Below, in pieces: positions 40,683 to 53,385 of a stretch of DNA of 64,000 bases. A program made the position numbers and the translations under genes. The stretch is from positions 124,001 to 188,000 of the forward strand of contig CAWFCV010000025.1 of assembly GCA_963814435.1 (NCBI GenBank), written 5' to 3'. The DNA is from JAEUPI01 sp963814435 (lineage in GTDB: Bacteria; Pseudomonadota; Gammaproteobacteria; Burkholderiales; Burkholderiaceae_C). The notes beneath the pieces were generated by a model. That model made no database searches. It was not told the DNA's origin and saw nothing but the letters and a program-made list of their open reading frames with translations. Every line of letters begins with the position of its first letter. The stretch's first letter is position 1.

Positions 40683-41844
40683 ATGAACCGCCGCAGATTC
40701 ATCCGCATCGCCTGCGGTGGCGTCGTGCTCGCGGCCAGTGCCGCGCAGACGGGCTGCAGCCAGGCGATGCCCGCCGCCGCGATCGAGCCGTGGCAGGGGC
40801 CCGGGCCCGATGCCGATCTGCGCCGCTGGATTCTCAGCTTCGCGATCCTGGCGCCGCACTCGCACAACCTGCAATCCTGGCTGGTCGACCTGGGCACGCC
40901 CGATGAGATGCTGCTGCGCTGCGACCTGAAGCGCCTGTTGCCCGAGACCGACCCGTACTCGCGCCAGATCATGATGAGCCATGGCACGTTCCTGGAGCTG
41001 GTGGACATCGCCGCGCGCGAGCGCGGCCAGCGTGCCGAGATCACGCTGTTTCCCGAAGGCGCCTTCGGGCCCGAAAAGCTCGATCAGCGACCGGTGGCGC
41101 GCATCCGGCTGACCGCCGATGCCGCGGTGAGCAAGGACCCGCTGTTTGCGCAGATCCTGGCGCGCCGCACGAACCGCAGCCTGTACGAGCTGAACCGGCC
41201 GGTGCCGCTCGACGCCTGGCAGGCGATGGCCGCATGCGGCGCAACCGCAGGGGTTGCGCTTCGGCTTCGTGGGCTCGGATCAGGCCGAGGCCCTGACCCG
41301 GCACCGCGCCATCGCGGCCGAGGCCTGGCGCATCGAGCTGACCACGCCGCGCACGATCCTGGAGTCGTACCAGGTGCTGCGGGTCGGCGCCGCCGAGATC
41401 GAGCAGCACCGCGACGGCCTGACGCTGCTGGATCCGACGGTCGTGCTGCTCAACCGGTTCGGCCTGTTCGATCGCAGCAAGGCACCGGCGCCCGGCGACT
41501 TCGCGACCACCAGCCAGATCAAGGATTTCGGCAGGAAGCTCGACTCGACGCCGGGCTTCCTGTGGATGGTGACCGATGGCAACGACCGCGTCACTCAGGT
41601 CAACGCCGGGCGCGCCTACGCGCGGGTGCAGCTCGCCGCCACGGCCCATGGCGTGGCGATGCAGCCGTTGCAGCAGGCGCTGCAGGAGTACCCCGAGCAG
41701 GCCGGGCCGTACGCCGACATCCGCCGGCTGGTCGGCGCGCCCCAGCCGGCGCAGACAGTGCAGATGTGGGCCCGCGTGGGCTACGCGCCGCCGGTCGAGC
41801 CGGCGCCTCGGCGTGGCGTGGCCGCGCACCTCGTGCGCGCTTGA
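40683..41844 (+). CDS. Acg-type nitroreductase-like protein, one frameshift
   Basis: About 387 aa. Twin-arginine-like leader (MNRRRFIRIACGGVVLAASAAQTGC) with a Cys that could be a lipobox, then ILAPHSHNLQSWLVDL (FMN-binding Ser-His-Asn-x-Gln motif), ILARRTNRSLYE, and after a break near 41233, LRFGFVGSDQAEALTRHR..., DFGRKLDSTPGFLWMVTD and ATAHGVAMQPLQQALQEYPEQ. This is the nitroreductase-fold Acg family. Pieces of its 3' region recur at 46820-46945. Confidence 0.85.
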
Positions 41845-42309
41845 TGGCGCCGGTGCGGCAGCGGTCGAGCGTGCGGCGCGTCGCGGGCGGATGAACGCCA
41901 GCGCGCGATTCGAGCGAGGCCAGAACGCCCCGATTGCGCGGCACCACCCAAATGAGTGGTGTGGCGGGTCATTGCGATGTGACCTCAGGGTTTCTTGTTA
42001 TTGCGAAGGCTTTCCCCGCGGCAGATTGTGTTGGCAAGCCCGTATCGCCACGCGCCAGCATCGCGACGTCTCGGCGCCGCACCGAGCTGGCACTTGAAAC
42101 GACAGGGCTGCTGGGCAAGGGCTCGCGCGCGGAGCGTTGCCCGTTCGCGGATTTCGATTGGATGTCCTGGAGGGGATATGCAGCACTCAATACCCGAAGC
42201 ATCGAGGTCGGTCAGCGACGCACATGGCCGAGCGATTCCGAGCGAGGTGCCATTCGTGCCCGCCGCACCTGGCAGTCAACGGTCGAGTCGAGCAACATTG
42301 GAGACAGCC
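41845..42309. other. Intergenic, left edge of a low-G+C block
   Basis: 465 bp without a believable gene. 41887-41915 recurs at 46917-46945 (28 of 29 bases). A near-palindrome ACCACCCA-aa-TGAGTGGT lies at 41942-41959. From about 41940 onward base composition falls visibly compared with the flanks, and an open frame at 41934-42407 has no recognisable features. Confidence 0.5.
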
Positions 42310-43494
42310 ATGCGCAACTTGAAACTCGCCATTGTCTTTGTCGCCGCCACGCTCGGCGGCATTGGATCGGCGTTTGCCACCGGCACCTGCGTCGGCCCCA
42401 GCGATGATCCTGGCGGTGTATGCGACATCACCGCCAGCGTAGTCCAAGTGGTGCCACCGACACCTAGCGAGGGCACACCCAGCGTAGCGCTGAGCAACAG
42501 CACCCAAACCAACTACGTCAAGTACAGGGTCACGCTCAAGCACTATGCCGACCGGCTCGAAGCGTTCAGCCAGGTCAAGTTCGTCGCCGATACGGTCGTC
42601 ATCGCGGCGGACGCCGGTGCTGCGAACTTTGTCGAAACGACTGCGGCGACGGTTGCCAACAACGTGGGTGGTGCGCTCAACAACGGGGCTACTGCCTGCG
42701 TGATCACGACGACCCACCTCGAATGCATGTTCAATTTCAACGCGCCGGGGTTCGACGGCAACGCACCGCAAGCGACCATCACATTCGATGTGACGGTCCA
42801 ATCACCAACCGCCTCCGCCGCGGGAAGTCTGGATCTCAAGACAACAACCAGCTATACCGAGGCCGGCGGCCAACCGGAGCCCGAGTCCTTCTCGTTGACG
42901 AGCACCACCAACCTCACGGTTCCAGACCCGTTGGTTGTTGCGACCTACGTGCCGACTGCCGGGACGGTCAAGACGGGCACCAACCAAGGGGCGGCTACCT
43001 GCGCGCAACCGTGGGTCACGATCGTGAAGGTGCCGGAGGCGGCACAGGTTGGAATCGACTTGAACCCATTCACCGACCCCAGCCTCCCGCCGAATACCCA
43101 GTTCTTCTCAACGATCGGTATACCGGACCTGACGGACCCATCGGGTGCTCCTAAGCTGTTCGGGGTCGGCACCCATTGGTATGACCGGGATGCCGCGTCC
43201 AAACTGGTGGTCAACACCTTGCGGCGAGACGTGTGCACGGTTCCCGGATCAGACGCCATCAGGAGGGCGGCGCATATCCTGCAGGAGAAGATCTACTACA
43301 AACCCGAGGGTGGCCAGTTCCAGCAGGTACTCTTGTGCATCGTCACCAGTGGCCCGACGCCGGGTCGCCCTTGTATCGTTTTCGCTCAGGTCTACACGAG
43401 ATTCAATCTACCGAATGTGCCCAACAAGGACGACTACTTGGGCGACCACGAGTGGGTCATCTTCGCCAATGAGAACGGCAAGTACGCCAATTGA
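42310..43494 (+). CDS. Large hypothetical secreted protein
   Basis: 394 aa. Signal peptide MRNLKLAIVFVAATLGGIGSAFA; the mature protein is Thr/Val/Asn-rich and beta-strand-like (YVKYRVTLKHYADRLEAF, TITFDVTVQSPTASAAG, SLDLKTTTSYTEAGG), with several Cys pairs and an aromatic C-terminus (GDHEWVIFANENGKYAN). It looks like an extracellular Ig-like or adhesin-type protein. No sorting signal is seen. G+C is clearly lower than in neighbours, suggesting transfer. No family recognised. Confidence 0.78.
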   Translation: MRNLKLAIVFVAATLGGIGSAFATGTCVGPSDDPGGVCDITASVVQVVPPTPSEGTPSVALSNSTQTNYVKYRVTLKHYADRLEAFSQVKFVADTVVIAADAGAANFVETTAATVANNVGGALNNGATACVITTTHLECMFNFNAPGFDGNAPQATITFDVTVQSPTASAAGSLDLKTTTSYTEAGGQPEPESFSLTSTTNLTVPDPLVVATYVPTAGTVKTGTNQGAATCAQPWVTIVKVPEAAQVGIDLNPFTDPSLPPNTQFFSTIGIPDLTDPSGAPKLFGVGTHWYDRDAASKLVVNTLRRDVCTVPGSDAIRRAAHILQEKIYYKPEGGQFQQVLLCIVTSGPTPGRPCIVFAQVYTRFNLPNVPNKDDYLGDHEWVIFANENGKYAN

Positions 43495-43523
43495 ATGCAC
43501 GGGAGCGCGCGGTGTAACCAGAC

Positions 43524-43554
43524 AGGGTCCTGCTGCCGCCGAATGCGGGACCCT
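43524..43554. terminator. Stem-loop after the secreted-protein gene
   Basis: AGGGTCC (43524-43530) pairs with GGACCCT (43548-43554) around a 17-nt loop, 30 bp after the stop and just before the convergent cyclase stop at 43591. There is no T run, so any terminator function is uncertain. Confidence 0.45.
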
Positions 43555-43590
43555 CATGCTTCGATTCTGCAGAAGGGCCGAAGGACGTTG

Positions 43591-46500
43591 CTAGCCGAGA
43601 GTCGTAGCCCACGCGGTCGCGCGCGCCGCCGACACGACGTCGCCTTTGGCCTGATAGATCGCAATCGCCGCGTCGATGCCCTGGCGGGCTTCACCGATCC
43701 GCCCCGCCAGCATCAACACAGTGGCGAGTTCGGACAAGGCGTCGGCCTGCATTTGCGGCGCATCGCTCTTCTGCGAAAGCTCGACTGCCGACCGTGCCAG
43801 CGATTCGGCTTCGGCCAGGTCGCCGGCGCGGGCGACGATCGGCGCGCGGATCGACCGCCACAGCGCCTGCGACTCCATGTCATCAGCCGCCGTCGCACCC
43901 TCGGCGATCTGCGAGAAGACGAGGGCCTCGTCGTCTCGGCCTTGGTCGCGCACCACGCGCGACAGCAGCGCGGCAATCGTCGACATGAAGTAGGTCTCGC
44001 CCGTGCGCGCGAGGAAATCATAGTCGGGCATGACTTCGCGCTCGGCGGTGACAAGATCCCCTGCCAGCAACTCGACGGTCAGCAGGTCGATTCCGGTAGA
44101 GGCCGCATTCACACCCTGTCCAAGGTCGCGAAGCAGGGCCCGGCCACGCCGATAGAGCGCGCGTGCCTTGTCGAACTCGCCGTTCATCGCATGCAGTTGC
44201 GCTAGCGAGCAAAGGAGCTTGCTCTCGGCCTGGCGGTCGCTGATTCCCTCGGCGATCATCTGCTCGCAGCGCTCGATCGCTTGCGGCACCGGCGTGGGCC
44301 CGAGCAGCGTACTGCTCGAAAGGCCCATCACATTGCGCGCGATCAGGCGCTGGTCTCCGGCCAGACGTGCATGCGTCATCGAGCGGCTAACAGCGTCGCT
44401 GGACTGAGCGTAGCGGGCTGCGATTCCATGGACGAATCCGATCAGGCGCCAGGCCCTTGCGAGCTCCGAGTGAGCGCCTTCGCTCTCGAAGAGCGGAATT
44501 ATCTCGTCGGCCATGCGCAGCGTCTCTTCGGTCCAGTCGCCCGGTTCGGCACTGAACAGACGCACGCGCATCCTCAACAGCTGGGCCGATGCTGCGATGC
44601 GCCGATTGGCGACCCGCTCCGCCATCACCTGGGCCTCGGCAAGCACGGTACGGGCTTGTGCGAAGTCGCCCAGCTCCAGCAGGACCTCGCCGAATTCGGG
44701 TAGGAGCACAAGCCGCGTCGGCTCGCTCTCATCGAGCAGAGCGACCGCGCGCCGATACAGGTTCGCCGCCGCGTGCATGTCGCCGCGCGCGAAGGCGCGT
44801 TTCGCGGCATTCGACAAGCGCTGCGCGGCGTCAGCGCCGATCGCGATGCCCTTCTCGTCGAGCGGCCCAAGCTCGGACAGGTAGCGATGTGCCTGCTCGA
44901 GGTGATAGCCGAGGATCTCCTCGAACTCCAGCGCGCGGTCCCGGTCGGCATTCACCCGGTCGGCCCAGCGCACGAACTCGATGTGCAGCAGTGCACGCGC
45001 ACGCTTGAGTAGTCCGTTGTAGACCGTGTCGCGCACCAGATGGTGTTCGAAGCGGTAGATCGGTTCGGCCTCGACCGCGCGTGACAGGCGAATCAGCTGT
45101 TTGCGCGTGAGCGTGGTCATGTACTCGTGGATCGCCGGCCGCAGTGACGGTGGCACCAGCGACTGAACGGCCGGCTGCGCAAACTCCAGCCCGATCACCG
45201 AGGCGGGCTCCACTGCCGCCCGCTCGGCACGGCCGAGCTGGTCGAGCCTCGCCTCCAGCAAGGCATGGATGGTCGGCGGTACGTTGATCTCGGCGCGCTC
45301 GTCGGCTCTCACCCAGCGTGCACCCTCGAGACGAAGGGCCCCGCTGTCGATCAACATCGACCACATTTGTTCGACGAACAGCGGATTGCCCTCGGCGGCT
45401 TCGACGATGCGGGCGAGCACATCGTCGGGCAGGCTGGCGTGTCCGAGTAGATTGGCGACCACCTGGGATGCCGCGCCGTCGTCCAGCGGTCGCAGCATCA
45501 CCCGCGTGGCGCCGGCCTGCTCGCCCCATGTTGGATTCTCTTCAAGGAGGTCATGGCGCGTCGTGGCCAACAGCAGGATCGGTGCGCCGGTGGATGTGGT
45601 CAGGATGTGCTCCAGCAGCTCCAGGAACGCCGGCTCGGCCCAATGGATGTCGTCGATCAGCGCCACCACCGGGGCGTCGGCAGCCAGGATCTCGAGCACC
45701 TTGCGTGCGGCCCAGTTCACCTCGTGCAGAGGAAAAGTCGCGGCGCTCAATCCGGTGGCGGCGGCCAAGCGATCAACCACCTCGGAATCGCCGATGAAGC
45801 CGATCAGTTTTGCCCGCGCCGACTCCGGGCTGTCGTCGTCGCGCACGCCCGCAGCACCGAGCATGACCCGCAGCGGCCAGAAGGTGATGCCGTCGCCGTA
45901 CGCCAGGCATCGCCCGCGCAGCACGCGGGCGCCGACGGCGATGCGCTCGACTACCTCGTGCACCAGTCGCGACTTGCCCACGCCGGCATCGCCCACCACG
46001 GTGACCAGACGCACCGTCGGGCCGGCCACCACCTCGGCGTAGATGCGCGCGATCTCGGCCAGCTCGGTGTCACGTCCGACGATCGGCGTGTCGATGCGCC
46101 GCAGATTGCCATCCAAGCCGCGCGCCGAGACGAGCCGGTAAGCTCCTACGCGCTGGGCCTTGCCCTTCAACTCCAGCGGCTCGACAGGCTCGACTTCGAC
46201 TGCGTCGCGCACCAACTGGTAGGTCACCTCGCCGAGGTAGATCTCATTCTCCGGCACCGCCTGTTCGAGCCGCGCGGCCACGTTCACCGCGTCGCCGGTG
46301 GCCAACTTCTGGTCGGCCGTGGGGTCGTCGTTGGCCACCACCTCACCGGTGTTCACGCCGGTGCGGTTGCCCAGCGTGACGCCATAGCGCGCCAACAGGT
46401 CGGCGTTGACTCGCGCCAGCGCCTCGCGCATGCCCACCGCGGCGCGCACCGCGCGCAGCGCATCGTCTTCATGCGCACGCGGCAGGCCAAAGACGGCCAT

Positions 46501-46779
46501 GATGGCGTCGCCGATGTACTTTTCGATCTTGCCGCCGTGGCGCGCGATCTCCGCCGCCATGGCATTGAAGTAGCGCTCCTTCACCTCGTGCAGCGCTTCC
46601 GGGTCGAGCCGTTCGCCCAGCGCGGTCGAACCCTTCAGATCGCAGAAGACGATGGTGACGGTCTTGCGCACTTCGTGCGCCGGCAGCGGTGCGGGCGCCG
46701 CTGCCAGCGGCGTGCCACAGTAGCCGCACAGTCTGAATTTGGGCGGGTTTTCCTCGCCACAGCTGGGGCAGTGCACCAT
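43591..46779 (-). CDS. Adenylate cyclase-AAA ATPase-TPR regulator
   Basis: 1062 aa. N-terminal zinc ribbon (CPSCGEEN...CGYCGTPL), class III nucleotidyl cyclase domain (VTIVFCDLKGSTALGERLDPE, KIEKYIGDAIMAVFG, GVNTGEVVANDD: metal Asp residues in FCDLKGS and GDAIMA), a STAND-type ATPase (Walker A GDAGVGKSR, Walker B VVALIDDIHWAE) and about 500 residues of TPR-like helices. Proteins with this plan are proposed signal-gated cyclase/ATPase switches. It has lower G+C codons in the TPR half. Its 3' gene end faces the secreted-protein gene. Confidence 0.92.
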   Translation of the reverse strand: MVHCPSCGEENPPKFRLCGYCGTPLAAAPAPLPAHEVRKTVTIVFCDLKGSTALGERLDPEALHEVKERYFNAMAAEIARHGGKIEKYIGDAIMAVFGLPRAHEDDALRAVRAAVGMREALARVNADLLARYGVTLGNRTGVNTGEVVANDDPTADQKLATGDAVNVAARLEQAVPENEIYLGEVTYQLVRDAVEVEPVEPLELKGKAQRVGAYRLVSARGLDGNLRRIDTPIVGRDTELAEIARIYAEVVAGPTVRLVTVVGDAGVGKSRLVHEVVERIAVGARVLRGRCLAYGDGITFWPLRVMLGAAGVRDDDSPESARAKLIGFIGDSEVVDRLAAATGLSAATFPLHEVNWAARKVLEILAADAPVVALIDDIHWAEPAFLELLEHILTTSTGAPILLLATTRHDLLEENPTWGEQAGATRVMLRPLDDGAASQVVANLLGHASLPDDVLARIVEAAEGNPLFVEQMWSMLIDSGALRLEGARWVRADERAEINVPPTIHALLEARLDQLGRAERAAVEPASVIGLEFAQPAVQSLVPPSLRPAIHEYMTTLTRKQLIRLSRAVEAEPIYRFEHHLVRDTVYNGLLKRARALLHIEFVRWADRVNADRDRALEFEEILGYHLEQAHRYLSELGPLDEKGIAIGADAAQRLSNAAKRAFARGDMHAAANLYRRAVALLDESEPTRLVLLPEFGEVLLELGDFAQARTVLAEAQVMAERVANRRIAASAQLLRMRVRLFSAEPGDWTEETLRMADEIIPLFESEGAHSELARAWRLIGFVHGIAARYAQSSDAVSRSMTHARLAGDQRLIARNVMGLSSSTLLGPTPVPQAIERCEQMIAEGISDRQAESKLLCSLAQLHAMNGEFDKARALYRRGRALLRDLGQGVNAASTGIDLLTVELLAGDLVTAEREVMPDYDFLARTGETYFMSTIAALLSRVVRDQGRDDEALVFSQIAEGATAADDMESQALWRSIRAPIVARAGDLAEAESLARSAVELSQKSDAPQMQADALSELATVLMLAGRIGEARQGIDAAIAIYQAKGDVVSAARATAWATTLG

Positions 46780-46819
46780 GTGCGCAGTCTAGGGCGTGAT
46801 GAACGCCTCAACACAAGAA

Positions 46820-46945
46820 GGTCGACGCCACCCGGGCGTCCTTGGGATGGTGACCGATCGCGACGACCGGGTCACACAGGTCCACGCCGGGCGCGCATGA
46901 AGGCGCCGGTGCGCCGGCGGATCAACGCCAGCGCGCGATTCGAGC
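46820..46945 (+). pseudogene. Collapsed copy of the nitroreductase 3' region
   Basis: GMVTDRDDRVTQVHAGRA then stop resembles WMVTDGNDRVTQVNAGRA of the nitroreductase at about 41564-41620. Immediately after, GGCGCCGGTGCG and GCGGATCAACGCCAGCGCG match sequence at 41845-41915 beyond that gene's stop. About 200 bp between the two matched parts are missing. It lies just upstream of the cyclase start. Confidence 0.75.
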
Positions 46946-47002
46946 CGGAGTTCGCGGGGGACGCCGGCCGGCGCGAGCGTGGACCGGGTGCGGCCCACTA
47001 TC

Positions 47003-49677
<2,675 letters not shown>

Positions 49678-49681
<4 letters not shown>

Positions 49682-50865
49682 ACACTCAGGCAGTCGATGG
49701 CGCGCTGCAGTCCGTCGCGCCCGTGGGCGATGCCTTGCGCCTGCAGCGCGGCCTGCACCCCGCCGAGCGCACCGAGGATCGACGCCGGGTTCTGATCGCC
49801 CAGGTGGCCGATGCGAAAGGCCCGCCCCTGCAGCGGCCCGAGTCCGCCGGCGATGGCCACCTGGAAGCGTTCGCGCGCGGTGTTGCGCAGCGCATCGACA
49901 TCGATGCCGGCCGCGACTTCGACCGTGGTGACCGAGACCGACCGGCTGTCGGGCTGACGCGCAAAGAAGTCGAGCACGCCGCCTTCGCGCCAGCCTTCGA
50001 CGGCCGCCTGCACGGCCCGCGCCAGCAGGCGATGCCGCTCGTGTACCGCCTCCAGACCCTCGAGGAAGATCAGCTCGAGCGCCGCCTGCAGGCCCATCAT
50101 CAGGTTCTGCGGCGCGGTGCCGCAGAACTTGCGGTACGACAACTCACTCTGGCGGATTCGCCAGTCCCAGTAGTAACGCGGCGCCGGGTTGCGCGCGGCC
50201 ACCGCCAGCGCCGCCGCGTCGACCGCGACGATGCCGATGCCCGGTGGCACCATCAAGCCCTTTTGCGACGCACCGACCGCCACGTTGACGCGTTGCGCGT
50301 CCATCGCGAACGGCGCGGCGGCCAGCGAGGCCACGACGTCGACGACGAACAGCGCCGGATGGTCGGCCGCGTCGACCGCGGCGCGAAGGCGGTCGAGGTC
50401 GCTGGTCACGCCGCTGGCGGTATCGGTGTGCACGACGAATACCGCGCCGATCGCGTGGGCCTTGTCGGCACGCAGCGCCTCGGTGACCGCGGCGGGGTCG
50501 ATCGGCAGGCCCTCGCGCCAGGGCGTGCGGATCACGCGCCGGCCCAGGGCCTCGGTCTGCAGTGCCCAGCTTTCCGAGAAGTGCCCGGTGCCTGGAATCA
50601 ACACCGTGCCGCCCGGCGGCAGCAGGTTCACGATCACCGCCTCCCAGGCGCCATGGCCGTTGGCAGCGTAGAAGAACACCTCGGCGGCGTCGCTGTGCAG
50701 CAGGCGGCGCAGCCCTTGCTCGCAGGCGGCGATGTTGGCGTTCACGCGCGGATCGCCGAGGTCCATCGGCTGGCGGCGCATCGCGTCCAGCACCTCGTCG
50801 GGCAGCGGGGTGGGCCCGGGGGAGTGAAGCAGGCGGCGGCCCGGGATGCGTGGTGACTGGATCAT
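49678..50865 (-). CDS. Class V aminotransferase (serine/alanine-glyoxylate type)
   Basis: 395 aa PLP enzyme. Fold-type I features: LLHSPGPTPLPDEVLDAM, the glycine loop FFYAANGHGAWEAVI, VVHTDTASGV, FVVDVVASLAAAPFAMD and the PLP lysine in VGASQKGLM (about residue 200); Arg in RIGHLGDQN binds the carboxylate. Closest to serine-glyoxylate or alanine-glyoxylate aminotransferases. Start ATG 50865 (MIQSPRIPGRRLLHSPGPT). It overlaps the stop of the kinase by 4 bp, tail to tail. Confidence 0.9.
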
Positions 50866-50970
50866 GATGCGTCCGACGACTGTGGTGAAGCGGATTGTCC
50901 GCGCTTCGCCGGCCCGCGCGTGGGCACGGCGGGACGGGGTATCGTGCGCCCTGGCCACCGACACGAAACC

Positions 50971-52308
50971 ATGATGCCCCGTGTGCTGCGACTCACGCTG
51001 CTTTCGATGCGCGACCTGCTGGTCACCGCGGGGCCGTTCGTGCTGCTGGCGCTGGCGCTGCTGCTGCTGGCCTACTGGCTGCTGGATCCGACGCCGCCGC
51101 ACCGGGTGAGCCTGGCCACCGGCGCCGAGCGCAGCGACTACGCCGAGTTCGGCGCGCGATACGCCAAGGCCCTGCAGCGCGAGGGCATCACGGTGGCGCT
51201 GCGCCCGACCCATGGCGCCGCCGAGAACCTCGCGCTGCTGCGCGACCCGGCCTCGGGAGTCGACGTGGCGTTCGTGCAGGGTGGCGTGGACGAGGCCGCC
51301 ACCGACGGCCGCGACGACGATCTGGTGTCGCTGGGCAGCCTGTTCTACGAGCCGGTGTGGCTGTTCTACCGCGAGGACGCCGCCCAGCGCCTGCTCAAGT
51401 CGCCCGCGCTGACCAGCCTGGCCCAGCTGCCGCTCTGGCGGGTCAGCATCGGCACGCCGGGCAGCGGCGTGCCGCACCTGATGCAGCGCCTGCTCGAGGC
51501 CAATGCGCTCGACGTGAAGACCCTCAACCTGCTGCAACAGGAGCAGACGCCAGCGGTGGTGGAGTTCCTCGCCGGGACGGTCGATGCGCTGGTGTTCGCG
51601 TCGGCGCCGGAGTCGCTGATGGTGCAGATGCTGCTGCGCACGCCGGGCGTGCGGCTGTTCGACTTTGCGCAGTCGGAGGCCTATGCCCGGCGCTTCTCGT
51701 TCTTGAGCCCGGTGGTGCTGCCGCGCGGCATCGTCGATCTGGCGCAGGACCGGCCGGCTCAGGACGTGCACCTGGTGGCGCCCACCGCGATGCTGGTGGC
51801 ACGTAAGGACACGCACCCGGCGCTGGTGCAGTTGCTGGTGCAGGCCGCGCACGGCGTGCACGGCGGCCCCGGCTGGTTTCAGCGCAAGGGCGATTTTCCG
51901 AACACGCGCAACACCGAGCTGGCGCTGGCCGACGAGGCGCAGCGCTTCTACCGCGACGGCCCGCCGCTGCTGCAGCGCTACCTGCCGTTCTGGCTGGCCA
52001 ACCTGATCGACCGCATGTGGGTGGTGCTGATCTCCATCGTCGCGGTGCTGATCCCGCTGTCGCGCGTGGTGCCGCCGCTGTACCAGTTCCGCATCCGCTC
52101 GCGCGTGTTTCGCTGGTACGGGCAGCTGCGCGCGGTGGAGGACGGCATCGGCGAGCGCCCGGTTGGCGAACTGCTGGTCGAGCTCGACCGCATCGAGGGG
52201 CGCGTCGGGCAGATCACCTTGCCGCTGTCGTACGCCGACGAGCTGTACGCGCTGCGCGGCCACATCGCGCTGGTGCGACAGCGGTTGTCGAGCAGTGCCG
52301 CGGCGTAG
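50971..52308 (+). CDS. TAXI-family TRAP-type binding protein, membrane anchored
   Basis: 445 aa. N-terminal span (LVTAGPFVLLALALLLLAYWLL), a TAXI-type ligand-binding domain (VSLATGAERSDYAEFGARYAKAL, LRPTHGAAENLALL, VAFVQGGV, FYEPVWLFYR, IGTPGSGVPHLMQRLL), a second span (MWVVLISIVAVLIPLSRVV) and a cytoplasmic helical tail. The double-anchored form differs from free periplasmic TAXI proteins, and no TRAP permease (DctM/DctQ) is adjacent. Start ATG 50971 (MMPRVLRLT) preferred. Confidence 0.85.
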   Translation: MMPRVLRLTLLSMRDLLVTAGPFVLLALALLLLAYWLLDPTPPHRVSLATGAERSDYAEFGARYAKALQREGITVALRPTHGAAENLALLRDPASGVDVAFVQGGVDEAATDGRDDDLVSLGSLFYEPVWLFYREDAAQRLLKSPALTSLAQLPLWRVSIGTPGSGVPHLMQRLLEANALDVKTLNLLQQEQTPAVVEFLAGTVDALVFASAPESLMVQMLLRTPGVRLFDFAQSEAYARRFSFLSPVVLPRGIVDLAQDRPAQDVHLVAPTAMLVARKDTHPALVQLLVQAAHGVHGGPGWFQRKGDFPNTRNTELALADEAQRFYRDGPPLLQRYLPFWLANLIDRMWVVLISIVAVLIPLSRVVPPLYQFRIRSRVFRWYGQLRAVEDGIGERPVGELLVELDRIEGRVGQITLPLSYADELYALRGHIALVRQRLSSSAAA

Positions 52309-52311
52309 TTG

Positions 52312-53202
52312 CTAGCGCCGCAGCTCGCGGCGCTTCATCTCGAGGTATTCGTCTTCGCCGGCTTCGTGCAACTGAGGTGCGAACCGCTCGACCGCCGCGA
52401 TCCACTGGCGCAGCCGGAATTCCTGCTGCTGCGCCGGCGGCTGCGCCATCGAGCCCAGATAGGCTTCGAGCGCCAGGAAATAGCGCATCGTGTTGCGCTC
52501 GACCAGGCCGCGCAGGCTGCCCACGTACACCGGCTGTCCGTCGGACTTGCGCTCGACCACGGTGAAGCCGATCTTCGCGCGCCCGGCGGTGGCCAGGTAA
52601 GCCTGCATCGCCATGCGCCCCGCCATGCCGAACTCGTAGGCATACGACATGTGCACGAAGCTCTGCCCGTCGCCCAGCGGCATGGCTTCGACGCGGATGC
52701 GGTAGTCGTGCGAGCCGAGCGGGCCCTTGTCGGCGCTGAGGGTCACGCTCAGGTAGTTCGCGGTCTGCGCCTGTGCCTGGTAGACGAAGTCGATGCGCTG
52801 CGCGCTCTCCAGCGGGATGTCGTAGCGGCGGGACACCCAGACCGAAAGCACCGGTCGCCCGTCCACCACGCTCTGTTGGCACTGCTTGTTGTTCAGGTGC
52901 AGCATCAGGATGTCGCACCACTGGTTCACTGCCGGCAGCACCGTGGCCAGGCGCGAGAAGGGCTGGTCGACCGCCGCGTAGACTCGTCCCATCAGGTTGC
53001 CCGACGACTGCTGCGATTCGATCACCACCGGCCGCTGCAACGGGCTGGTGCGCAGCGCCTCGCGCAGGCTGGCATGCCGGTCGCGCAGCGCGGCAGCCGC
53101 ATCCTGCGCCAGCGCCGGGCTGGCCGACGCGCAGGCCAACACCAGGCACGCCAGCCATCGGCCCGGCCGGTAGGGGCCGCGCGGCGCGACGCCGCCGTTC
53201 AT
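52312..53202 (-). CDS. Hypothetical secreted protein
   Basis: 296 aa. Signal peptide (RWLACLVLACASASPALAQ). The mature part resembles START/lipid-binding-like proteins in outline: PVVIESQQSSGNLMGRVYAAVDQPF, CDILMLHLNNKQC, LSVWVSRRYDIPLESAQRIDF, then a helical C-terminus. Not assigned to a family with confidence. It converges on the TAXI gene (3-bp gap) and diverges from mlaE with about 180 bp between. Confidence 0.72.
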   Translation of the reverse strand: MNGGVAPRGPYRPGRWLACLVLACASASPALAQDAAAALRDRHASLREALRTSPLQRPVVIESQQSSGNLMGRVYAAVDQPFSRLATVLPAVNQWCDILMLHLNNKQCQQSVVDGRPVLSVWVSRRYDIPLESAQRIDFVYQAQAQTANYLSVTLSADKGPLGSHDYRIRVEAMPLGDGQSFVHMSYAYEFGMAGRMAMQAYLATAGRAKIGFTVVERKSDGQPVYVGSLRGLVERNTMRYFLALEAYLGSMAQPPAQQQEFRLRQWIAAVERFAPQLHEAGEDEYLEMKRRELRR

Positions 53203-53385
53203 CGAGAAGTCTCCCGCATGCTTGGGTGCCGGCGCGGCAATGTGATCGAGCACTCGGCCGCTGCGCGGTGGCTTTTGCGAAGCTGATTCTAGGGTGCGGC
53301 CCGGGGCACGCATCCTGCCGGGAACCCTGCTGCCCTCGGGTCGCCCTGCATTGCCAGCGCGCGGGCGCTGGCTGACACTGCGGCC

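Noticed and set aside
41934..42407. 157-codon frame before the secreted-protein gene
   Set aside because: No ribosome-binding site, no recognisable domain and it overlaps the well-supported signal peptide at 42310 in another frame.
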